The notes under the pieces are model-generated. The model was not told where the DNA came from. It did no database searches and saw only the letters and a program-made list of their open reading frames with translations. Positions 8,920-17,754 of a stretch of 64,000 bases of DNA are shown here, in pieces. Each line of letters begins with the position of its first letter. Positions within the stretch are counted from its first letter, which is position 1. The DNA comes from Dankookia rubra (GTDB lineage: Bacteria; Pseudomonadota; Alphaproteobacteria; Acetobacterales; Acetobacteraceae): positions 299,071-363,070 of the forward strand of contig NZ_SMSJ01000001.1 in the NCBI RefSeq assembly GCF_004355005.1. The letters are read 5' to 3'. Made by a program: the position numbers and the translations under genes.

Positions 8920-9819
8920 ATGCGGGCCCCGCTGCGACGGGCGGCGGACCGCGCCGTCGCGGCCCTGGTGCGCGGGCTGTTCGGCATGGTGCGGCTGCTC
9001 GGGCCGGACCGGGCGGCGACGCTGGGTGCATTCCTGGCGCGCAGCATCGGGCCGCTGCTGCCGGTGCAGCGCACCACGCTCGACAACATCCGCCATGCCT
9101 TCCCGGAGCTTCCCCCCGCCGAGCATGCGCGGATCGCGCGGGAGGCCTGGGACAATCTCGGCCGCACCGCGTCGGAATACGTCCACCTCGACCGTCTCTG
9201 GGATTTCGACCCGGAAGCGCCACGGCAGGGCCGCATTCGCATCGCGCCCGACGTGGTCGAGCGCTTCCTGGGGCTGCGCGACGACGGCAAGCCGGCGCTG
9301 TTCTTCGCCGCGCACCTGGCGAATTGGGAACTGCCGGCGATCGCCGCGGCGAAGCACGGGCTGCCGGCCGCGGTGCTCTACCGCACGCCGAACAACCCGC
9401 ATGTGGCGCGCGACATCATGGCGCTGCGCACCGAGAGCATGGGCCGGCTGATCCCGGCCGGGATCGAGGCGCCGATCCGCATGATGGAGGCGCTGGACCA
9501 GGGCCTGCACGTGGGCATGCTGATAGACCAGCGCTTCGGCCGCGGCCCGCAGGTGCCCTTCCTCGGCCGGCCGGCCTTTTCCAACCCGCTGGTGGCGCAC
9601 CTGGCGCGCCGCTTCGACTGCCCGGTGCACGGCGCGCGGGCGATCCGCGAGGCCGACGGCGGATTCCGGCTGGAGCTCACCGAGGCGGTGGAGCTGCCGC
9701 GCGACGCCAAGGGCCGCATCGATGTCGCGGCGGCGACCGCGCTGATGAACCGCATCGTCGAGGGCTGGGTGCGCGAGCATCCGGGGCAGTGGCTGTGGAT
9801 GCACCGCCGCTGGCGATAG
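8920..9819 (+). CDS. lpxXL: Lipid A very-long-chain acyltransferase (LpxXL/HtrB family)
   Basis: A 299-residue lysophospholipid acyltransferase of the HtrB/LpxL family. The HX4E active site is AAHLANWELPAI, followed by VLYRTPNNPH and GMLIDQRFGRG blocks and the end motif PGQWLWMHRRW. An N-terminal hydrophobic/basic stretch should hold it to the inner membrane. LpxXL moves the long acyl chain from AcpXL onto a lipid A hydroxyacyl group, and the clustering with acpXL supports that reading over a plain lauroyltransferase. It ends the six-gene cluster. The ATG at 8920 lies two bases after the adh stop. Confidence 0.86.
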   Translation: MRAPLRRAADRAVAALVRGLFGMVRLLGPDRAATLGAFLARSIGPLLPVQRTTLDNIRHAFPELPPAEHARIAREAWDNLGRTASEYVHLDRLWDFDPEAPRQGRIRIAPDVVERFLGLRDDGKPALFFAAHLANWELPAIAAAKHGLPAAVLYRTPNNPHVARDIMALRTESMGRLIPAGIEAPIRMMEALDQGLHVGMLIDQRFGRGPQVPFLGRPAFSNPLVAHLARRFDCPVHGARAIREADGGFRLELTEAVELPRDAKGRIDVAAATALMNRIVEGWVREHPGQWLWMHRRWR

Positions 9820-9823
9820 CGCG

Positions 9824-9938
9824 GGAAGGCGCGTTTCCCTTGGCCTTCCTTCTTGGGAGGCTGGCACCCTCCACGCGACGCGCGCAGACTCAGGGAAATA
9901 GATGAGGGGTCCGGGGAGAATACCTTCTCCCCGGCCTT
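9824..9938. repeat. Hairpin-rich intergenic repeat, copy 2
   Basis: This lies between lpxXL and the ketopantoate-reductase-like gene. The end 9901-9938 matches copy 1 (7827-7864) with two mismatches, including the stem GGGGAGAA-TACC-TTCTCCCC, here extended to CCGGGG/CCCCGG (9911-9934). A first stem GGAAGGC/GCCTTCC (9824-9830, 9843-9849) stands where copy 1 also has a hairpin; the middle part is diverged. Confidence 0.7.
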
Positions 9939-9973
9939 GCTTCCTCCAGGCTCACCAAGGGAGACCAAGAATC

Positions 9974-10912
9974 ATGCGCATCCTCGTCCTCGGCGCCGGC
10001 GCGCTCGGCGGCTATTTCGGCGGGCGGCTGCAGCAGGCGGGGGCGGAGGTCGCCTACCTCGTGCGGCCGCGCCGCCAGGCGCAGCTGGCGCAGGACGGGC
10101 TGGTGATCGAGAGTCCCTTCGGCGCCGCCCGCCTCCTCGCCCGCACCATCGCGGCCGCCGAGGCGAAGCCCGGCTGGGACCTGATCCTGCTGACCTGCAA
10201 GGCCTATGACCTGGCCGATGCCATCGCCACGATCCGCCCCGCGGTCGATGCCGGCACCGCCATCCTGCCGGTGCTGAACGGCCTGTCGCATGTCGCCACC
10301 CTGCAGGACGCCTTCGGCGCCGGTGCGGTGCTCGGCGGCTTGGCCAAGATCCAGGCGACCATGGGCGCCGATGGCGTGGTGAGGCAGCTCAACGACTGGC
10401 GCTGGCTGACCTTCGGCGAGCTGGACGGGCGCATGAGCCCCCGCGTCGAGGCCTTCGCCGCGCTCGCCGGCCGCGCCGAGGGGATGGTCGCCACCGCCGT
10501 CCCGGACATCCTGCAACGGATGTGGGAGAAGCTGACCCATCTCGGCACCAGCGCGGTCGGCACGGTGCTGATGCGAGCCAATACCGGGGAGATCGCCCGC
10601 AGCCCGGGCGGCATTGCCTTCATGCACCGGGTGCTGGAACGCAACGCGGCGATCGCCGCCGCCAATGGCCACCCGATGCCGGACAGCTTCATGGCGGAGT
10701 TCCGCGCGCTCTTCGCCGATACCAAGGGCGGCTACGCAACCTCCATGCTGCGCGACCTCGAGGCCAGCGGGCGGATCGAGGCCGACCACATCCTCGGCTT
10801 CCTGCTCGACCAGGCCCGCGCCGCCGGCGTGCCGCACGAGGTGCACGAGGCCGCATACCTGCACGCCAAGGCCTATGAACAACGGCGCGACGCCGGCCGC
10901 CTGCCGAAATAG
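9974..10912 (+). CDS. 2-dehydropantoate 2-reductase family protein (PanE/ApbA)
   Basis: A 312-residue NADPH-dependent reductase. The N-terminal Rossmann motif is ILVLGAGALGGYFGGRL; LTCKAYDLADA holds the Lys-containing catalytic segment and LPVLNGLSH follows. The C-terminal helical domain has KLTHLGTSAVGTVLMRAN with the family Lys. True PanE reduces ketopantoate for vitamin B5/CoA, but this family has many paralogues and no other pan gene is nearby, so the substrate is open. It is a single gene preceded by the hairpin repeat. Confidence 0.82.
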   Translation: MRILVLGAGALGGYFGGRLQQAGAEVAYLVRPRRQAQLAQDGLVIESPFGAARLLARTIAAAEAKPGWDLILLTCKAYDLADAIATIRPAVDAGTAILPVLNGLSHVATLQDAFGAGAVLGGLAKIQATMGADGVVRQLNDWRWLTFGELDGRMSPRVEAFAALAGRAEGMVATAVPDILQRMWEKLTHLGTSAVGTVLMRANTGEIARSPGGIAFMHRVLERNAAIAAANGHPMPDSFMAEFRALFADTKGGYATSMLRDLEASGRIEADHILGFLLDQARAAGVPHEVHEAAYLHAKAYEQRRDAGRLPK

Positions 10913-10914
10913 GA

Positions 10915-12837
10915 TCAGCCCGCCACGCGGCCGAGCGGCAGCAGCAGCTCGACCGCCAGGCCATCCGTCGCCCAGTCGAAGCCGGCCGTGCCGCCGAGCT
11001 GGGCGGCGCTCTGGTTCACCAGCCGGTGGCCGAAGCCGCGATGCGCCGGCGTCGCCACCGCCGGCCCGCCCTGCTCCGTCCAGCGCAGGCGGAGGCCTGC
11101 CCCGTCGGCCGTCCAGTCGACCGTGACCGTCCCGCCCTCGCGCGACAGCGCGCCGTACTTCGCCGCATTGGTCGCCATCTCGTGCACCGCCAGCGCGATC
11201 GCCGGCGCCGCGGTCGGGCCGAGCGGCAAGGTCGGCCCCTGCAGGCGAAGCCGCTCCGGCATGCCGTCGTCACCGCCGAAGGGCTCCAGCAACGCGCGCA
11301 GCAGCGCCTCCAGCGTCGTGCCGGGCAGGTCGGCCCCCAGGCCGGCGATCGCCGGCCGGACCAGGTCATGCGCCCGCGCCAGGGCACCGACGCGGCCGAG
11401 CAGCGCGTTGCGCATCGCCTGCGGCGTGGCCGCGCCGCGGGCGCTGTAGCTGACCAGACCGCTGACGATGGCGAAGAGGTTCTTCACCCGGTGGTCCAGC
11501 TCGCGCAGCAGCAGCTCGCGCGTCCGCTCCGCCCGCTTCCGTTCGGTGACTTCCTCGCAGACGATGCCGACACCCAGGATTTCCTGCGTCTCGGGGTCGC
11601 GGACCGGGTAGAATTGCTCGACCCAGTCGCGCTGCACGCCGGGTGCCCTGGCGGTCTGGCCGGTGAACTCGATGCCGGTGATGGTCTCGCCCTGGTCCAG
11701 CACCCGACGGAACAGCGGCTCGGCCGCCGCCTGCAGGTCCGGCACGAGGTCCCAGGCCAGCCGGCCCAGATGCGCCTCCACGGGGAAGCCGTTGATCTCG
11801 GCCAGCGCCTCGTTCACCCGGACGAAGCGCATGGCGCGGTCGAACTGTGCCAAGCCGAGCGGCGCCGAGCGGTAGAGCGTCTCGAGATCCGCCAGCCGGC
11901 GGCGCGCCTCGGCCTCGCTCTGCCGCCGTGCCGCCTCGGCGGCATGCCGGGCCGAGAGGTCGTAATGCGTGCCGCTCAGCACCACGGCCCGGCCCTCGGC
12001 ATCGCGCTCGATCACCTCGCCGCGCGACAGCACGGGGATCCAGCGGCCATCGGCATGGCGCAGCCGCAGCAGTACCTCGATGCGGCCGTCCAGGCCGGCA
12101 TCCTGGGCCTGCGCTAGGTTGCGCAGGACCTCCTGATCCTCCGGATGAACCAGGGTCCGCCAGACGGTCACCGGCACGGTCTTCATCGGCGGCAGGCCGA
12201 GCATCTCGCACCAGCGCGCGGTGACCTCCAGCAGGTCGGTCCGCAGGTCGCGCTGCCAGGCACCAAGCTCCGCCCCGGCCAGCGCGACCTCCAGCCGGCG
12301 ATGCGCGGTGGCCAGCCGCGCCTCGGCCCGGGTGCGGCGGGTGATGTCGACCAGCACGGCGGAGACGACTTGCCAGCCTTCCAGCTCGACGCATCGGGCG
12401 CGGACCAGCATGGCCTTCGGCGCGCGGTCGGGCAGCTGCAGCCGGGCGTCGAAGACCTCAGGCCGGTCGCGGCTGGTGACGCCAGCCAGCCGGCGGCGAA
12501 GCTCCTGGCCGGCGCGACCGTCCAGCGCCGCGCCCCAGGCCTCCGGCAGGCGTTCGGGCCGGCAGCCGAGCAGGCCGGCCGCCTCGGCATTGCCGGCCAG
12601 GACGCCGAGGGCCGGACGGTCCAGGATGACGGCCGCCACGGGGATGATGTCGAGAATGCCGGCGACGGCAGCGGCGCTCGGGGACGGGCGAAGGAAAGAC
12701 TGCGTCAATGCGGGACCGGGCGGCGAGGGAAAGAACAGGCGGGCGACGCCGGGCGGCCCCGGCAGGACGCAGGGAAGTGGAGTGGCGACCGGTAGACACG
12801 CGCAGGATGCCGGACACCGCACCAAAGGTTTCATCAA
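10915..12837 (-). CDS. PAS-domain sensor kinase, HWE family
   Basis: About 640 residues, soluble (no clear membrane segment). Three PAS/PAC-like units precede the kinase: about residues 50-160 (ILDIIPVAAVILD), 175-300 (with PAC-like SGTHYDLSARHAA) and 320-440 (APLGLAQFDRAMRFVRVNEA). The dimerisation box RELDHRVKNLFAIVSGLV is the HWE/HisKA_2 type with the phosphorylated His in DHRVKN; the ATPase part has VHEMATNAAKYGALS and FGHRLVNQSAAQLGG. No receiver is fused or adjacent. The first 45 residues are Pro-rich and may not be translated; a later start is possible. Confidence 0.86.
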   Translation of the reverse strand: MMKPLVRCPASCACLPVATPLPCVLPGPPGVARLFFPSPPGPALTQSFLRPSPSAAAVAGILDIIPVAAVILDRPALGVLAGNAEAAGLLGCRPERLPEAWGAALDGRAGQELRRRLAGVTSRDRPEVFDARLQLPDRAPKAMLVRARCVELEGWQVVSAVLVDITRRTRAEARLATAHRRLEVALAGAELGAWQRDLRTDLLEVTARWCEMLGLPPMKTVPVTVWRTLVHPEDQEVLRNLAQAQDAGLDGRIEVLLRLRHADGRWIPVLSRGEVIERDAEGRAVVLSGTHYDLSARHAAEAARRQSEAEARRRLADLETLYRSAPLGLAQFDRAMRFVRVNEALAEINGFPVEAHLGRLAWDLVPDLQAAAEPLFRRVLDQGETITGIEFTGQTARAPGVQRDWVEQFYPVRDPETQEILGVGIVCEEVTERKRAERTRELLLRELDHRVKNLFAIVSGLVSYSARGAATPQAMRNALLGRVGALARAHDLVRPAIAGLGADLPGTTLEALLRALLEPFGGDDGMPERLRLQGPTLPLGPTAAPAIALAVHEMATNAAKYGALSREGGTVTVDWTADGAGLRLRWTEQGGPAVATPAHRGFGHRLVNQSAAQLGGTAGFDWATDGLAVELLLPLGRVAG

Positions 12838-12930
12838 AAAAGTGTGATAATTCGTCTCCGTGGCGGCCCAAGTATCACGCGACTATTGGCCCGGGACTTG
12901 GGTCGCCCGCCGTCACCCGCCCTACCCGCT

Positions 12931-13809
12931 TCAGCCGCCCCGCAACATACGGATGATACCGGAGAAGTCGGTCTCCCCGCCGCCCTCGGCGACGAAGCGC
13001 TCGAACAGCGCCAGCGCCTCGGCACCGAGCGGCGTCGCCGCGCCCGCGCTCTTCGCCGCCTCCTGGCTCAGCCGCAGGTCCTTCAGCATCAGCGCGCCGG
13101 CAAATCCCGGCCTGTAGTCGCGGTTGGCGGGGCTGGTCGGGACCAGGTCCGGCACAGGGCAATAGGTGGTCATCGCCCAGGACTGGCCGGAGGACTTGCT
13201 GACCACGTCGAACAGCGCCCGGTGCGACAAGCCGAGCTTCTCCGCCAGCACCAGCGCCTCGGAGGCGATGATCATGTTGGCGGCCAGCATCATGTTGTTG
13301 CAGACCTTGGCCGCCTGCCCCGCGCCGGCGGTGCCGCAATGGACGATGGTGCGGCCCATGGCGGCGAGGATCGGCTGGGCGCTGGCGAAGGCGCCGTCCG
13401 GCCCGCCCACCATGAAGGTCAGCGTGCCGGCCTCGGCCCCCATGGTGCCGCCGGAGACCGGGGCGTCGAGCATCGGCCGACCCGCTTCGGCGGCCACCGC
13501 ACGGGCGGTGTCGACGTCGATGGTCGAGCAGTCGATCAGGATGGCGGCGGGCGCCGCGGCCGCGGCCATGCCGCCGGCGCCGAGCCAGGCGTCGCGGACG
13601 TGCTTCCCGGCGGGCAGCATGGTGACGACGAAGTCGGCCCCGGCGGCGGCCGCGGCGGCGCTGGCCGCGGCGGTGCCGCCACCGGCGGCGAAGGCCTCGA
13701 GTGCCGCGGGCACGAGGTCGTAGCCGGCAACCTGGTGGCCGGCCTTCAGCAGGTTGCGCGCCATCGGCCCGCCCATGTTGCCGAGCCCGACGAAGCCGAT
13801 GCGTGCCAT
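12931..13809 (-). CDS. mmsB: 3-hydroxyisobutyrate dehydrogenase family protein
   Basis: A 292-residue beta-hydroxyacid dehydrogenase. The cofactor motif is IGFVGLGNMGGPMA. The substrate loop is DAPVSGGTMGAEAGTLTFMV, the catalytic Lys is in AAKVCNNMMLAAN, and the C-terminal segment contains KDLRLSQEAAKSAG. The best match in style is MmsB (valine breakdown), but tartronate-semialdehyde reductases share these motifs and no valine-pathway partner is adjacent. The start at MARIGFVGLG is clear. Confidence 0.84.
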   Translation of the reverse strand: MARIGFVGLGNMGGPMARNLLKAGHQVAGYDLVPAALEAFAAGGGTAAASAAAAAAGADFVVTMLPAGKHVRDAWLGAGGMAAAAAPAAILIDCSTIDVDTARAVAAEAGRPMLDAPVSGGTMGAEAGTLTFMVGGPDGAFASAQPILAAMGRTIVHCGTAGAGQAAKVCNNMMLAANMIIASEALVLAEKLGLSHRALFDVVSKSSGQSWAMTTYCPVPDLVPTSPANRDYRPGFAGALMLKDLRLSQEAAKSAGAATPLGAEALALFERFVAEGGGETDFSGIIRMLRGG

Positions 13810-13849
13810 CTGTCTCTCTCCCCTTGGTCGGCCGCAGGGTAGGCAAGCC

Positions 13850-15068
13850 TCAGCCCGGCGTCACCCCGGGCTTCCCCGCCTCAACCACGAAGCGGCCGCG
13901 GTCCTCGCGCGGCGCATCCGGGCGGGTGACGAAGCGCACCGCGCGGAAGGTCACCTCCAGCCGCGCCGCCGTCGCCTCGTGCAGCGTATAGCCGCGGCGG
14001 CTGTTGAAATGGGCGATGTGCGGGTTGCGGCGCAGCACCTCGGCCGTGCCCGCGAGCACCTCCGAGCCGTCGCCCTCGCTGGTGATGCTGGTGCCGGTGA
14101 ATTCGGTGGCGACCACGGGGCTGCGCTCGTCGAGCGGCTCGAGCCGCAGGCTGCCGGCCCAGGCATTGTGGACGTCACCCGAGAGCACCACCGCATTCGC
14201 CGCGCACCGATCGTGAAGGCCCCGTAGCAGCCGGGTGCGGGCGGCGGGATAGGCGTCCCACTTGCCCATCGAGATGGCGCCGCGGGGAAATTCCCGCCGC
14301 ATCAGCATCACCTGCTGCGCCAGGACCTGCCAGATCGCCTGCCCCAGACCCTCCAGCAGCCAGCCTTCCTGGGCGGCGCCCAGCACCTGCGCCTCCAGCC
14401 GGGCCACCGCCGCGCAGGGCGGGCCGGTGACGTCGCCGCAGGGCTGGTCGTCGCGGTGGCTGCGGGTATCGAGCACGTGCAGGTCGAGCAGGCGGCCGAA
14501 GCGCAGGCGGCGGAAGGCGATGATCTCCGGCCCGCGCGGCAGCAGCGCGGCGCGCACCGGCATGGCCTCGTACCAGGCCTGGAAGGCGGCAGCCTTCCGC
14601 AGGGCGAAGACCTCGGGCGGAACCAGCACGGGATGCCGGGCGCTGCGGCCGTCCCCCTCGCTGGCAGCGCCGGCCCAATTGTTGTCCACCTCATGGTCGT
14701 CGAAGCTGCAGACGAAGGGATGCGCCGCATGCGCCGACATCAGGTCGGGGTCCATGTGGTACTCCACATAGCGGCGGCGATAGTCCTCCAGCGTCTGCAC
14801 TTCCTCCCCGGCATGGGTGCGGACCGGCTGCGGCGGGCCCCAGCCGGGCTGGTCGTCGCGGCGCCAGCGGATCGGGCGCGAGGCGCGTCCAGAGCACCAC
14901 GCCATCCGGCCAGGGATCGCCGCTGGCGACGCCGAGCCGGAAGGGGTAGCGGCCGAAGACCGGCTGGGCCCGGGCGGGCTGCGCCGCGGCCAGCGCGGCC
15001 AGGCCGAGCGCTCCGCGCAACAGGCCGCGGCGGTGCAGGTCAAGGACGTGGCGGGCGGTGCTGTCCAT
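13850..15068 (-). pseudogene. phoD: Alkaline phosphatase D (PhoD) gene, internally deleted and frameshifted
   Basis: Read from 15068, the frame gives a Tat-like leader (RRGLLRGALGLAALAAAQPA) and the PhoD start RLGVASGDPWPDGVVLWTRL, ending its good match at APDPLA near 14870. From there the match jumps to another frame: GWGPPQPVRTHAGEEVQTLE, then FVCSFDDHEVDNNWAG and LSGDVHNAWAGSL, ending at 13850. The stretch that normally lies between (core domain with the first metal ligands and the DYIYE region, about 110 residues) is absent. The total is far below a normal PhoD of about 500 residues. It looks like a deletion with a frame change; an assembly error is the alternative. An intact product is not possible as read. 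Confidence 0.75.
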
Positions 15069-15152
15069 GGCTGCGGTTCCCTCTCCGCCATCCTGCCCCC
15101 ATGGCGCGGCGGGCGCATGCGCGCTTTCATGACAGCGACGGAGGAGGACGAC

Positions 15153-16277
15153 ATGGACCCGGCCTTGGCACGGCCCGCCGCGCATCTCCCGCGCGCCGGC
15201 GACTTCCTGCTCTACCCGCCGACCATCCAGCCCTGGGGCTATCGCATCGTCGACCAACTCTTTGCCCACCGGGTGGTGCCGCGCGGCACGCCGCGGCCGT
15301 GGCCGCGCGGGGCGGAGCTCGGAGGCCTCGACGCGGACGGCTTCATGGAGCGGAACTTCCTCGCCGGCCTGCTGGTCATCAAGGACGGCGCCATCCGGCT
15401 GGAACGCTACGGTCTCGGTCTGCAGCCGCCGGACCGCTGGACCACCATGTCCACGGTGAAGTCGCTGACCGCGGTGCTGGTCGGCGCGGCGATCCGGGAC
15501 GGCGCCATCGACGGGGTGCGGGCGGCGGTGACCGGCTTCCTGCCGGAGCTGCGCGGCACGGCCTATGACGGCGTGACGCTGGAACACCTGATGACCATGT
15601 CCTCCGGCACCGCCTGGACCGAGGTCTATTCGGACCCCGACTGCGACGTGAACCGCTACAGCCGCTCGCTCGCGGACAAGGTGCCGGGCGGGGTGCTGCG
15701 GATGATGGCGGCGCTGCCGCGGGCGCAGGCGCCGGGGGCCGGCTTCCTCTACAATTCGGGCGACACCTTCCTGCTCGGCGCCTGCGTCACCCGGGCAGTG
15801 GGGCGGCCGCTGGCGGACTACCTTTCGGCCCGGATCTGGCAGCCCGCGGGGATGGAATTCGACGCCTTCTACACGCTGGAATCGGAGGGCGGGCAGGAGA
15901 TCGGCGGCAGCCGCGCCGGCATGGCGCTGCGCGACTTCGGCCGGCTGGCGCAGCTGGTGCTGGACGACGGCGTCATCGCCGGGCAGCGGGTGCTGCCGGA
16001 GGGCTGGGTGGAGGCCATGGCGAGCCCGCGCTTCGCCGTACCGCAGCCCTGTCCGCCCGGCATCGGGCATTACGGCTATTGCTGGTGGCTGGGGGAGGAG
16101 CTGATGTCGGCGGTCGGCTTCGCCGGCCAGCGGATCGACATCCTGCGCGGCGAAAGGCTGGCGATGGTCACGCTCGGCGCTTTCCCGCAGCCGCCGCATG
16201 TCCCGCTGGAGCAGGAGCGGGCGCACCGGCAGGCGGTGGTGGACTTCCTCGGCGCCGTGCGCCAATCGCTGGCCTGA
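15153..16277 (+). CDS. Serine hydrolase, beta-lactamase family (class C / 6-aminohexanoate-dimer hydrolase type)
   Basis: A 374-residue penicillin-binding-protein-like hydrolase. The nucleophile motif SxxK is S100-TVK-103 in WTTMSTVKSLTAVLV, and the second motif is in FLYNSGDTFLLG; the C-terminal part has GYCWWLG and FAGQRIDILRG. No signal peptide is seen, so it should act in the cytoplasm. The ATG at 15153 sits six bases after GGAGGA; two earlier ATGs (15118, 15129) are in frame but lack such a site. It is divergent from the broken phoD and 23 bases ahead of the monooxygenase gene. Confidence 0.85.
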   Translation: MDPALARPAAHLPRAGDFLLYPPTIQPWGYRIVDQLFAHRVVPRGTPRPWPRGAELGGLDADGFMERNFLAGLLVIKDGAIRLERYGLGLQPPDRWTTMSTVKSLTAVLVGAAIRDGAIDGVRAAVTGFLPELRGTAYDGVTLEHLMTMSSGTAWTEVYSDPDCDVNRYSRSLADKVPGGVLRMMAALPRAQAPGAGFLYNSGDTFLLGACVTRAVGRPLADYLSARIWQPAGMEFDAFYTLESEGGQEIGGSRAGMALRDFGRLAQLVLDDGVIAGQRVLPEGWVEAMASPRFAVPQPCPPGIGHYGYCWWLGEELMSAVGFAGQRIDILRGERLAMVTLGAFPQPPHVPLEQERAHRQAVVDFLGAVRQSLA

Positions 16278-16300
16278 GGCGGGCGCGGGGAGACGGGCGG

Positions 16301-17545
16301 ATGCGGGCGATCATCATCGGCGGCGGCATCGGCGGCCTGACCGCGGCGCTGGCGCTGCAGGCCGCGGGCATCGAGGCCGAAGTCTTCGAGAGCGCCGCCG
16401 AGGTCCGCCCGCTCGGCGTCGGGATCAACCTGCAGCCGCATGCGGTGCGGGAACTGACCGAACTCGGGCTCGGCGAGGCGCTGGCGGCGACCGGCCTGGC
16501 GACGCAGGAATTCCGCTACGCCAACCGCTTCGGCCAGACGATCTGGGCCGAGCCGCGCGGCCTGGCCGCCGGCTACAGATGGCCGCAATACTCCATCCAT
16601 CGCGGCCGGCTGCAGGTGCTGCTGTGGCGGGCGGCGGAGGCGCGCCTCGGCGCGGCGCGGGTGCAGGCGGGCAAGCGGCTGGTGGATGTCACGCAGGATG
16701 CCGCCGGCGTCACCGCCCGCTTCGCCGATGACACGTCGGCGCAGGGCGACGTGCTGATCGCCGCCGACGGCATCCATTCCGCGGTGCGCGCCGGCTTCTT
16801 TCCCGGCGAGGGCGCGCCGAAATGGAACGGCGCGCTGCTCTGGCGCGCGACCAGCCTGGCGCCGCCCTTCCTCACCGGCGCCTCGATGGTGCAGGCCGGG
16901 CACCGCGACACGAAATTCGTCTGCTACCCCATAGGGTCAGCGCCGGACGGCCGCAGCATCGTCAACTGGATCGCCGAGCAGCGCTTCCCGACCGACACCC
17001 CCTGGTCGCGCGAGGACTGGAACAGGCCGGGCCGCATCGAAGATTTCCTGCCGATCTTCGCCGACTGGAATTTCGGCTGGCTGGACGTCCCGGCGCTGAT
17101 CCGCGCGGCCGATGCGGTCTATGAATTCCCCATGGTGGACCGCGACCCGCTGCCCTGGTGGACCCGCGGGCGCGTCACGCTGCTCGGCGATGCGGCGCAT
17201 CCGATGTACCCTATCGGCTCGAACGGCGCCTCCCAGGCCATCCTCGACGCCCGCTGGCTGGCGCTGCAGCTGGCAACCCGGCCGAATGCCGAGGCGGCGC
17301 TGGCGGCCTACGAGGCGGCGCGCCGGCCGGCGACGGCCGCGGTGGTGGAGGCGAACCGCGGCGACGGGCCGGACCGGGTGATGGATATTGTCCACGCCAG
17401 GGCACCGCTGGGCTTCGAGCGGCTGGAGGAAGTGGTTCCCCGCGCCGAGCTGGAGGCGACCGTCATGGGCTACAAGCGACTGGCCGGCTTCGATCCTGAG
17501 ACGCTGAACCGGCGCGAGAGCTGGTCCGTGCCGGCTGCCGGCTGA
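16301..17545 (+). CDS. FAD-dependent monooxygenase (aromatic hydroxylase fold)
   Basis: A 414-residue flavoprotein of the PHBH/PhzS class. The FAD-binding dinucleotide fold is AIIIGGGIGGLTAALALQAA, the second motif is ADGIHSAVRAGFFPG, and the third is GRVTLLGDAAHPMYPIGSNG. It resembles the flavin monooxygenases that hydroxylate aromatic or phenazine-like substrates with NAD(P)H and oxygen; the substrate is not evident. It is probably co-transcribed with the upstream serine hydrolase (23-base gap). Confidence 0.86.
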   Translation: MRAIIIGGGIGGLTAALALQAAGIEAEVFESAAEVRPLGVGINLQPHAVRELTELGLGEALAATGLATQEFRYANRFGQTIWAEPRGLAAGYRWPQYSIHRGRLQVLLWRAAEARLGAARVQAGKRLVDVTQDAAGVTARFADDTSAQGDVLIAADGIHSAVRAGFFPGEGAPKWNGALLWRATSLAPPFLTGASMVQAGHRDTKFVCYPIGSAPDGRSIVNWIAEQRFPTDTPWSREDWNRPGRIEDFLPIFADWNFGWLDVPALIRAADAVYEFPMVDRDPLPWWTRGRVTLLGDAAHPMYPIGSNGASQAILDARWLALQLATRPNAEAALAAYEAARRPATAAVVEANRGDGPDRVMDIVHARAPLGFERLEEVVPRAELEATVMGYKRLAGFDPETLNRRESWSVPAAG

Positions 17546-17663
17546 GGCGATGCCTGGCGCGGGATTGAACGTGGGCGATGCGATCCCTTGATTCACCGCA
17601 GGGGCCGGATGCGCGCCCCGTGCTAGAGCAGATGGCCGGAGGGCGTGGACGCCCGGGCGCCTG

Positions 17664-17721
17664 AATCTGCCCTGAAAACAAGGAGCTATAGCGGTGCAGC
17701 GTTCACCTTCGAACGCAAGCC
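17664..17721. repeat. 58-base dispersed repeat with conserved stem, copy A
   Basis: It aligns without gaps to 33235-33292. The first 18 bases (AATCTGCCCTGAAAACAA) are identical. Near the end an inverted repeat GCGTTC/GAACGC encloses a loop that differs between the copies. It lies in the leader of the three-gene operon, ending 33 bases before its start codon. Confidence 0.7.
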
Positions 17722-17754
17722 GCTATCGCCAGGGCGCGAGACGCGGAGGGATCG

